NCBI GenBank assembly: GCA_012517325.1
Contig: JAAYVF010000130.1
Location: 1 to 64,000, forward strand
Reading direction: 5' to 3'
Length of the DNA: 64,000 nucleotides
From: Myxococcales bacterium
Lineage (GTDB): Bacteria > Lernaellota > Lernaellaia > Lernaellales > Lernaellaceae
Of this stretch, positions 7,863 to 16,570 are shown in pieces. How positions within the stretch are numbered: position 1 is the first letter of the stretch; the number at the start of each line of letters is the position of its first letter. Below the pieces are notes generated by a model. That model saw only the letters and a list, made by a program, of their open reading frames with translations. It made no database searches and was not told where the DNA came from. The translations under genes were made by a program, and so were the position numbers.

Positions 7863-9866
7863 ATGCCGCATAAACTGGATCAACTGGCGATCAACACCAT
7901 TCGTTTTCTGGCGGTGGACGCGGTGCAAGCCGCCAATTCCGGCCACCCGGGCGCGCCGCTCGGCGCGGCGCCGATGGCCTACGTTTTATGGGACCGGGTG
8001 CTCCGTCATCATCCGCGCCAACCCCGCTGGTTCAACCGCGATCGGTTCGTGCTTTCCGCCGGCCACGCCTCGGCGATGCTCTACGCTTTGCTGCACCTGA
8101 CGGGATACGATCTATCGCTCGACGACATCAAGAATTTCCGGCAATGGGGCAGCAAGACTCCGGGGCACCCGGAATACGGCGAAGTGCCCGGCGTCGAGGT
8201 TACGACCGGCCCGCTCGGCCAGGGATTCGCCCACGGCGTCGGCATGGCGCTCGCCGAAAAATGGCTGGCCGCCCGCTACAACCGGCCCGGCCACGCGATC
8301 ATCGACCACTTCACCTACGCCATCGTTTCCGACGGCGATTTGCAGGAAGGCATCAGCTACGAAGCGGCGAGCCTCGCCGGTCATCTGCGGCTCGGCAAGC
8401 TGATCTATCTTTACGATGACAACGGCATTCAGATCGAGGGATCGACCGGCACCAATTTCACAGAAGACATCCATCGCCGCTTCGCGGCGCAGGAATGGCA
8501 GGTGATCGGCCCGGTGGACGGCAACGATGTCGCGGCGCTCGAAAAAGCGATCGCGCTCGCCCGCCAGGAAACGGAGAAACCGTCCCTGATCCACGTCAAA
8601 ACGGTCATCGGCTTCGGCAGCCCGTTCGCCGGCCAGGCCGATTGCCACGGCTCTCCCCTGGGCCCGGAAAAAGTCGCGAAAACCAAGGAAACGCTCGGCT
8701 GGCCGTTGTCGCCGGCGTTTCACGTGCCGGCCGAGGTGGCCGAATACCTGGGCCGGGCCGTGGAGCGCGGCGCCGGTTACGAAGCCGAATGGCAACAAAA
8801 GTTCGCCGCCTATGCCGCGGCTTATCCGGAATTGGCCGAAAAATTGCGCGGCCAGATGGAAAACGCGCTGCCGGCCGGTTGGGACGAAGGCCTGGCGGAA
8901 CTTTTCGCCGGTGAAACCAAGCCGGTCGCGACGCGCGCCGCCTCGGGCAAGGTGCTGAATCAGCTCGCGAAGAAAATCGACTGGCTGCTGGGCGGCAGTG
9001 CCGACCTAGCCCCCAGCAACCAAACCTGGATCAAAGGCGAACCCGAGTTGTCGCCCGAAAATCCCGGCGGCCGCAACATCCATTTCGGTGTCCGCGAACA
9101 CGCCATGGGCGCCATCGCCGGCGGCCTCGCCCTGCACGGCGGCATCATCCCTTACACCGGAACCTTCCTGACTTTTTCCGATTACATGCGCACGCCGATG
9201 CGCCTGGCGGCATTGATGGGTATCCGGGCGATCTATCTCTTCAGCCACGACAGCATCGGTTTGGGCGAGGACGGCCCGACGCACCAGCCGATCGAACACG
9301 CCATGCTGCTGCGGCAGATCCCGAATCTGGTGCTGATCCGGCCCGCCGACGCGGCCGAAACCGTGGAAGCCTGGAAAGCGGCGCTGACCCGCGACAACGG
9401 CCCCACCACTTTGCTGTTGACCCGGCAGAACGTGCCGATTTTCGACCGCGCAAAGTACGGCGCGGCGGCCGGCCTGCATCGCGGCGGTTACGTGTTGTGG
9501 GATTCGACCGGAAAAACCCCACAGATCATTTTCATCGGCACGGGATCGGAACTGTCGCTGGCGCTGGCGGCCGGCGAAAAGCTGGCGGCCGAAGGCCTCG
9601 CCGTCCGCGTCGTCTCGTTGCCTTCCTGGGAGTTGTTCGACCGGCAGGACGCGGCGTATCGCGAAACGGTGTTGCCCGCGGCGGTCCGGGCCCGCGTCGC
9701 GGTCGAAGCCGGCAGTACCCAGGGATGGCAAAAGTACGTGGGGCTCGACGGCGCGGTGATCGGCCTGGATCGTTTCGGACTCAGCGCGCCCTTTGGGGTC
9801 TTGTACGAAAAATTCGGTTTTACGGTCGAGAATCTGGTCGCCACGGCGAAAAAGTGCTTAAAATGA
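7863..9866 (+). CDS. tkt: Transketolase
   Basis: 667 residues, full family length. Thiamine-diphosphate enzyme that moves two-carbon units in the pentose phosphate pathway. It starts [16 protein letters not shown], typical of transketolase rather than DXS. The ThDP/Mg motif GDGDLQEG-type appears as [13 protein letters not shown] near 158-170. The pyrimidine-binding half has [14 protein letters not shown], and the segment [16 protein letters not shown] is diagnostic. GAGGGAGTAA is a good ribosome binding site before the ATG. It is a single gene with its own promoter, and rpiB further along would work in the same pathway. Confidence 0.97.
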   Translation: MPHKLDQLAINTIRFLAVDAVQAANSGHPGAPLGAAPMAYVLWDRVLRHHPRQPRWFNRDRFVLSAGHASAMLYALLHLTGYDLSLDDIKNFRQWGSKTPGHPEYGEVPGVEVTTGPLGQGFAHGVGMALAEKWLAARYNRPGHAIIDHFTYAIVSDGDLQEGISYEAASLAGHLRLGKLIYLYDDNGIQIEGSTGTNFTEDIHRRFAAQEWQVIGPVDGNDVAALEKAIALARQETEKPSLIHVKTVIGFGSPFAGQADCHGSPLGPEKVAKTKETLGWPLSPAFHVPAEVAEYLGRAVERGAGYEAEWQQKFAAYAAAYPELAEKLRGQMENALPAGWDEGLAELFAGETKPVATRAASGKVLNQLAKKIDWLLGGSADLAPSNQTWIKGEPELSPENPGGRNIHFGVREHAMGAIAGGLALHGGIIPYTGTFLTFSDYMRTPMRLAALMGIRAIYLFSHDSIGLGEDGPTHQPIEHAMLLRQIPNLVLIRPADAAETVEAWKAALTRDNGPTTLLLTRQNVPIFDRAKYGAAAGLHRGGYVLWDSTGKTPQIIFIGTGSELSLALAAGEKLAAEGLAVRVVSLPSWELFDRQDAAYRETVLPAAVRARVAVEAGSTQGWQKYVGLDGAVIGLDRFGLSAPFGVLYEKFGFTVENLVATAKKCLK

Positions 9867-9897
9867 TCGCGGGAACGAGCGGCGCCAGAAAAACCCT

Positions 9898-9926
9898 TTG
9901 ACAAAACAGGCGGATCTGGCTACCCA
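9898..9926 (+). promoter_or_regulatory. Possible promoter before the porin-like gene
   Basis: A perfect TTGACA lies at 9898-9903 just after tkt. The best -10 at 17 bases is TACCCA (9921-9926), which is weak, so the -35 is the main evidence. Confidence 0.4.
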
Positions 9927-10005
9927 TAGAGTGTTATCCGAAAACATTTGGCGTTGGTCGCTCGTGGCGAAAACGTCTCCATTCGACTTGCTACAGGAGT
10001 GAGAA

Positions 10006-11172
10006 ATGAAACGTTTGGTATTTGCGTTGGCATTCTCGCTGGTATTTGGTTTGGCGGTAATGGCTTTCGCGGAAGGCGAAGAAGGCACTGCGGTGAAAAC
10101 CGACTGGACCAGCAACATCCAAGTCGGCGGATACATCGACGTCCGTCCCAGTTTTTATTGGTTCACTCCCGAAAACGGCGACCTGAAGGAAACGCATCAA
10201 AGCGACATCGTTTTTTACCAAGCCGGCCTGACGGTCACCGCGGTTCCGTTCTCCGCCGTACGCGGCGTGGCGACCGCTTACTACGGCGAAGGGCCGGTCA
10301 ACTGGGCGAATACGGATCTGGGCAACAATGCCGCCGGTTCGCTGTATTTTGACGAGGGCTACCTCCAACTGGGCGACGGCAACGGCCTGTATGCCCGCTT
10401 CGGCAAATATTACATCCCGACGGTCTCGAAAGACACCTTCGGCATGCATTTCAACCTGCTGCAACGGAACCTGTATGCCAACCCGGTAGCGCTCGGCGCG
10501 GGCTACAACCACAAGTACTTCGGCGTCAGCGCCCACCTGTTCAACGGCCGGCACGACACGGTCAGTTCGTCGGGCAACCCGGACAACGACATCATCGACA
10601 CCTACTCGGCGGCCCTCAATGTCAATCCGCTGGCGATGTTCGAACGTTACAACCTGACCATCGGCGGCTTCTACCTGACCGACGCCACCGAAACCTGGGG
10701 CCAGTTCGACGCGCTCTTCAACGGCCCTGCCATCAACTACGATGAAAACGTTCCCCTTTACGGCGGCTACCTGGTCGGCCGGTTCTACTTCTCCGATCTG
10801 GTCGGCCTGGGCGTGCGCGGCGAATACGCCACGACGGGCAAGTTCGACAAGGAAGATTATCTCGACGCCAAAGGCGACGATACCGCGATCAGCTTCATGA
10901 ACGCCGAAGTGGCCTTGTTGTTCTGGGAAAGCGTGCTGCAGTTGGGCGGCAAGTACGAGTCGGTCAACGGCCTCGACTATTTCGGCGTCACCAGCCCGAC
11001 CAGCCCGTATTACGATCCGAAATACGAAGCCGTCAGCTATCACCGTTACGGCGGTTTCCTGCGCACCAACCTGATGGAAGAGCTTTCCCTCGGTTTGGAA
11101 TACCTCGCCGGCGCGGATGACGAAGGCAATGCCGACAAGGAATTGCAGATCCAGGCGCGCCTGGATTTCTAG
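10006..11172 (+). CDS. Outer-membrane beta-barrel (porin-like) protein
   Basis: 388 residues. A clear signal peptide (1-23, ending AFA) precedes a chain of alternating polar and hydrophobic, Tyr/Phe/Gly-rich strands that ends LQIQARLDF. A terminal aromatic residue is the usual BAM recognition feature of outer-membrane barrels. The strand pattern suggests a phosphate-selective-porin-like barrel of about 16 strands, with an unknown solute. CAGGAG is the ribosome binding site. It is monocistronic, with a terminator at 11197. Confidence 0.75.
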   Translation: MKRLVFALAFSLVFGLAVMAFAEGEEGTAVKTDWTSNIQVGGYIDVRPSFYWFTPENGDLKETHQSDIVFYQAGLTVTAVPFSAVRGVATAYYGEGPVNWANTDLGNNAAGSLYFDEGYLQLGDGNGLYARFGKYYIPTVSKDTFGMHFNLLQRNLYANPVALGAGYNHKYFGVSAHLFNGRHDTVSSSGNPDNDIIDTYSAALNVNPLAMFERYNLTIGGFYLTDATETWGQFDALFNGPAINYDENVPLYGGYLVGRFYFSDLVGLGVRGEYATTGKFDKEDYLDAKGDDTAISFMNAEVALLFWESVLQLGGKYESVNGLDYFGVTSPTSPYYDPKYEAVSYHRYGGFLRTNLMEELSLGLEYLAGADDEGNADKELQIQARLDF

Positions 11173-11196
11173 CCCCTCGTTTGCGTCCGAAACAAG

Positions 11197-11226
11197 AGGC
11201 CGACCCTCGCGGGCCGGCCTTTTGAT
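11197..11226 (+). terminator. Rho-independent terminator after the porin-like gene
   Basis: AGGCCG/CGGCCT outer arms and CCC/GGG inner arms with one A-C mismatch, followed by TTTTGATTTT. Confidence 0.7.
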
Positions 11227-11251
11227 TTTATGCGGCAACGAGTAATCGCGC

Positions 11252-13129
11252 TTACGCCGCCGGCTTCAACGCCTCCGGTTGTTCCGTCGCCGACGCTTGC
11301 GGCACCTGTCCCGCCCTTTCCATTGTGATGTAATAGATTTGGATCAGCGCGCTGACCGAGTGCTGCACGTAATCGATTTGAATTTCCGGGCTCCAGTAGC
11401 TGAACATATAGCCGCCGAACGCCGCCTTCGGATGCGTGAAAAACATGGTGTTGACGTCATCGTACTGGTTGCGCATCAGGAACGCGGCGCCTTTTTGCAA
11501 CACCTCGAAATAGCGTTCCCGTTGTTTGGCGTCGTTCAGTTGTTGCGCCAGACGATACAGCGCGCCGGTCGCCTCCAACCGGCAAGCGGTCGCCACCGAA
11601 CTCGGGTTACGATAATAACCGCCGATCAGGGTTTCGTCCTTACCCGAATCGTTGAACTTGGCGTCCATGGCCTTGAAAATGCGTAGGGCATGCGCCACCT
11701 GGTTGGCCTTCGGCTTGAATTTGTGCACCTCGTTGATGGCATAGCCCAGCCAATGATCGTGCGGGATCTGGGCATCGTCGATTTTGGCGTCGCGCACGTC
11801 GGCGATGTAGTCGATGCCTTTGGACGCCACGTCGATCCAATGCGGATTGTTGTCGATGGCGTGCAGCGTCGCCAGGCCGAAAAAGGCCTCGCCCGGGTAA
11901 TAAAGCACCGGCTTGTCCTTCTTGTCCTGATCCGCCGCCGCGAGGTAATACCGCATCCGCACATCGCCGTTGGGCTGCATCAGGTAGTCGATGAACTTGG
12001 CATAGCCTTCCATCAACGGCAGGTACTGCCGATCGCCGGTCGCTTTGGTGTACCAACTGAAGGCCAGCAGCGACAAACCGGCGCCGCCGAGTTTGGCATA
12101 TTCCATTTTCGGATCGAACAGCGCCTGCCAATCCATTTTTTTCGCGTCATCGTCGTTCGGGCCGCGCGAATGCTTCTGCAACCAGCCCAGCGCCCGCTTC
12201 GCCGCCGCGAGCATTTCGGGATCCTGCGTGATTTCATAGATCTGCATCATGGCGAAGGTCGTGCCGGCATGGCGCAGCTCGTTGTACGACTTGGAATAAC
12301 GGTGCGTTTGCGGGTAATACAGGTAGTTGAACTCGCCGTCTTCCTTCACCGCCTGCTTCAAATATTCGCCGGTATCGACGATCGATTTTTTCAGCCGCTC
12401 GGGCGTGGGGTCGTAACCGTCGGCCCGGCCACCGCGTTTCAGGTTCCAGACGCCGCCGTTGCCGTCGTCCATGAAGGAAATGGTGGTGAACAACGCGTAG
12501 GTGAGCTGGTCGGCGCGGATCTGATCGCGGGCCACGCGACCGATGCCGCGATGTTGCAACAATTTTTTCATCATCGAGTAGGAGTAGCGGCCTTTTTTGT
12601 CGATCACGCTCCAATCCTGCAGTTCCTGCGGGAGCAAGGCGACCGGCGGATCGGTTTGGAAAATGGCGCCTTGCGTGGAGATGTCGCCTTTCCAGTGCTT
12701 CTTGGTTTCGTACGAGCGCTCATCGGTGCTTTCATCGATCAAATCGATGCGTAAAACGGCCTTGTCCAATTCCTCGTTGGCGGCCAGCCGCCGGAGGTTG
12801 TCGACGGCATTTTTCAAGGCTTTTTGAATGGAATCGCCCCAACCGTAGCCGGTCAACGCCGCCTGGTTGGCGCGCGGCAGGCTGACGAAAACGCCGCGTT
12901 TTTCATCGGCATAGATCCGCTTGTAGCGGTCCCGATCCTCGGGAAGCGTTTCGCCCTTGAGGTAGGCATGCGCCAATTCGAGCGCGTGCTTTTTTTCCAA
13001 TTCGGTGAGCGTCGTTTTGCGAACATTATAAAAATCCGCGTTTTTCGACCGCGTCTGCCCACAGGCGGCGGCAAAACCGATCGTCACCAGCAGAAACAAA
13101 ACCAAAATCATCGTGCGCTGTTGCCGCAT
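11252..13129 (-). CDS. Lipoprotein with alpha/alpha-barrel (six-hairpin glycosidase-like) domain
   Basis: 625 residues from the ATG at 13129, which follows GGAGGAAGC. The signal sequence ends in AAAC with Cys23 as the likely lipidated residue. Residues about 30-190 form an alpha/beta region that includes GVFVSL. From about 200 onward repeated helical pairs carry aromatic and Gly-rich turns (GGVWNLK, ELRHAGTTFAMMQIYE, YYPGEAFFGLATLH, HDHWLGYAINEVH, SSVATACRLEATGAL), as in enzymes with an alpha/alpha toroid that act on polysaccharides. I cannot name the reaction: no catalytic pair can be assigned with confidence. A probable periplasmic or outer-membrane location follows from the lipobox. It is convergent with the porin-like gene. 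Confidence 0.65.
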   Translation of the reverse strand: MRQQRTMILVLFLLVTIGFAAACGQTRSKNADFYNVRKTTLTELEKKHALELAHAYLKGETLPEDRDRYKRIYADEKRGVFVSLPRANQAALTGYGWGDSIQKALKNAVDNLRRLAANEELDKAVLRIDLIDESTDERSYETKKHWKGDISTQGAIFQTDPPVALLPQELQDWSVIDKKGRYSYSMMKKLLQHRGIGRVARDQIRADQLTYALFTTISFMDDGNGGVWNLKRGGRADGYDPTPERLKKSIVDTGEYLKQAVKEDGEFNYLYYPQTHRYSKSYNELRHAGTTFAMMQIYEITQDPEMLAAAKRALGWLQKHSRGPNDDDAKKMDWQALFDPKMEYAKLGGAGLSLLAFSWYTKATGDRQYLPLMEGYAKFIDYLMQPNGDVRMRYYLAAADQDKKDKPVLYYPGEAFFGLATLHAIDNNPHWIDVASKGIDYIADVRDAKIDDAQIPHDHWLGYAINEVHKFKPKANQVAHALRIFKAMDAKFNDSGKDETLIGGYYRNPSSVATACRLEATGALYRLAQQLNDAKQRERYFEVLQKGAAFLMRNQYDDVNTMFFTHPKAAFGGYMFSYWSPEIQIDYVQHSVSALIQIYYITMERAGQVPQASATEQPEALKPAA

Positions 13130-13207
13130 GCTTCCTCCGTGCGTCCATGAGAATCGCGAATGTAACAACCCACCTTCCCGGTCGTCAATCAGGTGTCGAT
13201 CGTTAGA

Positions 13208-13531
13208 CTATTTCTGCGCCCATTTGATTAAATCGGAATGAATCCGTTCGAGACGGCTTTGTTCGCGCCCGCGGCGGCGGCATTGCTCCAGAAAGCCCGA
13301 CCAGACCATCCCCAAAACCAAACCGGCGGCGGCGGCGACCAGGGCGGCGACCCAACCGACGCTGAACAGCAACGCCACGGCCACGAGCAATCCCGTCAGA
13401 TGGGGCCAGAGTTCGAACAGCCACAACGGCAGGTTGCGATACGCCAGCTTGATCAGCATCAGGGCGATCACCACTCCGGCAAACCCGAGGATCAGAAAGA
13501 ACAGAATATGCAAGGCGTCGTATTCACCCAT
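13208..13531 (-). CDS. Small membrane protein of unknown function
   Basis: 107 residues with about three hydrophobic segments (roughly 8-28, 43-62 and 62-80) and a basic, Arg-rich C-terminal tail that should face the cytoplasm. GGAGAAAAGCG before the ATG is a good ribosome binding site. I recognise no family. It is followed 78 bases downstream by the start-distal lipoprotein gene and is divergent from the pentapeptide/TPR gene. Confidence 0.65.
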   Translation of the reverse strand: MGEYDALHILFFLILGFAGVVIALMLIKLAYRNLPLWLFELWPHLTGLLVAVALLFSVGWVAALVAAAAGLVLGMVWSGFLEQCRRRGREQSRLERIHSDLIKWAQK

Positions 13532-13619
13532 CGCTTTTCTCCATTTTTCAGCCTCCGCCGAAAAAACAATTTGTCATCACCGGATGCCCTAGTTATAATT
13601 TTTCTCGCTTCAGGAAACA

Positions 13620-15053
13620 ATGCACATGACCAAGGACGAAATTCTCCTCGCCTTACGCGAGCGACGAAGCCTGGCGGGGCTGGAGCCGGCGAACCTGGAT
13701 TTGACCGGCGTCGATTTTACCGGCGTGGATTTATCCGGGACCACCTTTCGCGCTTGCCGGCTTTCCGGAGCGATCTTTCGCCGGGCCGTCTTGTCCGGGG
13801 CGCGTTTCGATCGTTGCCGATTGGCCGGCGCCGATTTTACCGAAGCCGACTTGCGGGGCCTTGGTTTTTCGCAGTGTCGGGGCTTGCCGCCGCGAACCAT
13901 CGCCCGCTTGGAGTCACAAGGAGCTGTCGTGAATAAACCAACCGGAAACTATGCGGCGATCCTGGGTGCGGCGGTCATTCTATTGACGGCGCTTTTGGTT
14001 TATTGGCTCGTGCCGAATTCTTCCCCGTCGGTGAACCCGACGAATCCGTCCGCGGCGGCGCCGGCGACCGACGCCGCAGCGGCCAAACCGGAAAACGAGG
14101 AAGCCGCCGCGCGACAGGCCGAGGAAATTGGCGATTGGCCCGGCGCCGTCGACCGGCTGCAAAAATTGACCACCCGCGAGCCAAACAACGCCCAACTGTT
14201 GTTGCGCTACGCCCGCGCCGCTGAAAACGCCGAACGCTACGATGTCGCGGCCGCGGTTCTCGAACGCCTGAAACCGCTCTCGCTCGGCGAGGCCGAACGG
14301 TTGCAAATGCAGACGCTGACGGCGGCGCTGCAAATACGGACCGGCAAGCGCGAGGAAGGCAACGCCCTGTTCGCTCAAATGCTGACCCAACACATCAGCG
14401 AGGCCGGGCTGTTGAATCGCCGCATGATCCTGCTGGAATGGGGAACCGTGGCCTGGAAAACCGGCGATCTGAAGGGGGCGCGGCAGCATTTTGAGGCGTT
14501 GCTGGCCATCAGCGCCCCGGAAGAAGCCGCCGGCATCAATCTGAATCTGGCGCTGGTCGAACGCGCGGCGGGCAACCGCGCCGCCGAAAGAGCGGCCTAC
14601 CTGGCGGTCATCAACGACGCCAAGGCCTCGGAAACCATGAAAGCCAATGCGGAAATCGCCGTATCGTTGTTGGACCTCGAGGGTCAGGAACCGGGAAAAC
14701 GATTCGCCGCGCTCGGCGTCGCCATTGCCAAGGGCGCCGACCCCGGACAGGCTCTGCAGGCGATTCGGCGGATCATCGAACAAAACGGCAAAAAGCTGAG
14801 TCCCGAGGCGATGATCGCGCTTTATCGTCAGGCGATGCCTTTACTGGAAAAAGCTGCGCCGCAACTCAATGATTTGCGGGTTGACCTCGCCAACCTATTG
14901 CTGCGGCAGGCCATGGCGGATGAGGCGCTGAAGATCTATCGGCAGGTGGCGGAACAATCGCCGGTCGCGGCGCAACGGGCCTGGGCCGCGGACATGGCGA
15001 TGGAACTGCAAAATCGCCAAAAAGCGAGCGAACCGGCGCCTGGCGCCAAATGA
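13620..15053 (+). CDS. Pentapeptide-repeat, membrane-anchored TPR protein
   Basis: 477 residues. Residues about 20-90 are pentapeptide repeats in the A(D/N)LxX pattern (PANLD, VDFTG, VDLSG, AIFRR, ARFDR, ADFTE, ADLRG). A single membrane span lies near 109-130, then an Ala/Pro/Glu linker (132-160), then TPR-like helical pairs to the end. Topology is probably cytoplasmic repeats, one span, and a periplasmic TPR domain that binds proteins. A second start is possible: GTG at 13929 (residue 104) has a perfect AAGGAG five bases upstream and would yield a short form that begins just before the membrane span. Function is unknown. Confidence 0.75.
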   Translation: MHMTKDEILLALRERRSLAGLEPANLDLTGVDFTGVDLSGTTFRACRLSGAIFRRAVLSGARFDRCRLAGADFTEADLRGLGFSQCRGLPPRTIARLESQGAVVNKPTGNYAAILGAAVILLTALLVYWLVPNSSPSVNPTNPSAAAPATDAAAAKPENEEAAARQAEEIGDWPGAVDRLQKLTTREPNNAQLLLRYARAAENAERYDVAAAVLERLKPLSLGEAERLQMQTLTAALQIRTGKREEGNALFAQMLTQHISEAGLLNRRMILLEWGTVAWKTGDLKGARQHFEALLAISAPEEAAGINLNLALVERAAGNRAAERAAYLAVINDAKASETMKANAEIAVSLLDLEGQEPGKRFAALGVAIAKGADPGQALQAIRRIIEQNGKKLSPEAMIALYRQAMPLLEKAAPQLNDLRVDLANLLLRQAMADEALKIYRQVAEQSPVAAQRAWAADMAMELQNRQKASEPAPGAK

Positions 15054-15149
15054 GGCTCACGCCCCTTTCCGCCACGGAACGCATCCTCGGTCGGGCGGAA
15101 GATAACAGCGTGATTACAGGCATTTTATCAGGTATCGACCGAAAGTCGT

Positions 15150-15178
15150 TTGACACCCTGACAAGGGCTATGTTAATT
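15150..15178 (+). promoter_or_regulatory. Sigma70-like promoter before the FadL-type barrel gene
   Basis: Perfect TTGACA at 15150-15155, 17-base spacer, TTAATT at 15173-15178. The leader to the ATG at 15299 is about 115 bases, within the 245-base gap after the TPR gene. Confidence 0.6.
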
Positions 15179-15298
15179 GTGATATTCAAGTTTTAGCAAC
15201 GGTCCGTTCAGTAATGCCTTTGGCATGACGATTCGCAAAACCGTGCGCTTCCTATCGTGATGAGAGGTTTCGGCCTTTTCTCGAAAGGGGTTCTCCTG

Positions 15299-16555
15299 AT
15301 GCAGCGTATAATCCTTTTAGCGCTAACCTGTTTGATTTTGCTTGTTGCCATTCCCGCGTTCGCCGGCCTGGGCGGTACGGGCCTCAATTACGGCTTCGGC
15401 GCCCGGGGCATCGCTCTCGGCGGCGCGTATTCGGCTCTTTCGGGAGATTCCTCGAGCGCCTTTTTCAATCCGGCCGCCATGGCCATGCTGGAAACCTCGC
15501 AGATCGGACTGTCTTACTTGTACGCGCAGCCTGAATTCTCCGGCGGCCCCAAGGGAGACCCCTACACCTTCGACCATTCCAACAAGATCATTCAGGCCAA
15601 CCTGGCGACCAAATTGAACACGCTGTTTAAAACCGAGCACCCCTTCTTCTTCGGTTTGAATATCGCCCTGGATGACAACACCGCCGCCTTCATCCGTTTT
15701 CGCGACGTGCAAAACCCCGAGGGCGAATACATCCGCTACGGTTCGTTCGGCTTCACCCTCAACGCCACCCTCGGCTTCGGCATCACCGACTGGCTGTACC
15801 TGGGCGGCGGCGTGCTGACGACGCTGCACGCCACCTCGCAATTCACCGTCAGCACCGATCTGTCGGGCAAGACCCAGCACGAGGGGAACACCCTGGAAAG
15901 CGACACGGTCTTTGCGCCCCTGGCCTCGGCGTTGCTGCACTTCGATCTGGTGGACATCGGCGCGACTTTCCACGGCCGCCACTGGGGCCAATTGGCACCC
16001 ATTACGGTCGAAGCCGAAGCGAACGTCGGCAGCAGCCCGCTGGCCTCGTTGCCGATGAAGCTTTATTACAAAGACAACTACAGCCCGCACCGGGTCGGCC
16101 TGGGCACCTATTGGCGGCCCCTCAACTGGATGAACATCGCGGCCGACGTGGTCTGGCTGAATTGGGGCGACTTCGACGACGAAATCACCATTGACGACCT
16201 GCCCCGCCGCGATATTCCGATCGAATTCAAGGACATTTTCGTGCCGCATCTCGGGTTGGAATTCGTGCCGATCCAAAACCTCTTCGTGCGGTCCGGCTAC
16301 TACTACGAGGACAGCCCCATCGTGAAAGGCGGGACGAGCCAGAACATGATGCTGGACAACACCAAACACGTCGGCAGCGCCGGCGTCGGTTACAACTGGC
16401 AGAATCCGCCGCTGTTGCGTTATCCGCTCGGATTTGATGCCGCTTACATCCTGCAATATTTGGTGCCGCGCGACATGGAATCGTCCGACAGCAAGAAATA
16501 CGAGAGCTCCGGCTACATGAACGGCGTCGTGGCCACCCTCACTCTCCGTTACTAG
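15299..16555 (+). CDS. OmpP1/FadL/TodX-type outer-membrane transport protein
   Basis: 418 residues from the ATG at 15299, which has AAAGGGG eight bases upstream; a start at 15257 would add 14 residues before the signal peptide. After the signal (ending AFAG) the mature N-terminus shows the family pattern GARGIALGGAYSAL then SSSAFFNPAAMAML. The rest is a long beta barrel that ends VATLTLRY. FadL-type barrels admit hydrophobic substrates such as fatty acids and aromatics. The downstream lipoprotein starts 15 bases after the stop, so the two are probably one operon and may act together. Confidence 0.85.
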   Translation: MQRIILLALTCLILLVAIPAFAGLGGTGLNYGFGARGIALGGAYSALSGDSSSAFFNPAAMAMLETSQIGLSYLYAQPEFSGGPKGDPYTFDHSNKIIQANLATKLNTLFKTEHPFFFGLNIALDDNTAAFIRFRDVQNPEGEYIRYGSFGFTLNATLGFGITDWLYLGGGVLTTLHATSQFTVSTDLSGKTQHEGNTLESDTVFAPLASALLHFDLVDIGATFHGRHWGQLAPITVEAEANVGSSPLASLPMKLYYKDNYSPHRVGLGTYWRPLNWMNIAADVVWLNWGDFDDEITIDDLPRRDIPIEFKDIFVPHLGLEFVPIQNLFVRSGYYYEDSPIVKGGTSQNMMLDNTKHVGSAGVGYNWQNPPLLRYPLGFDAAYILQYLVPRDMESSDSKKYESSGYMNGVVATLTLRY

Positions 16556-16570
16556 AGAAAGGAAACGGCC

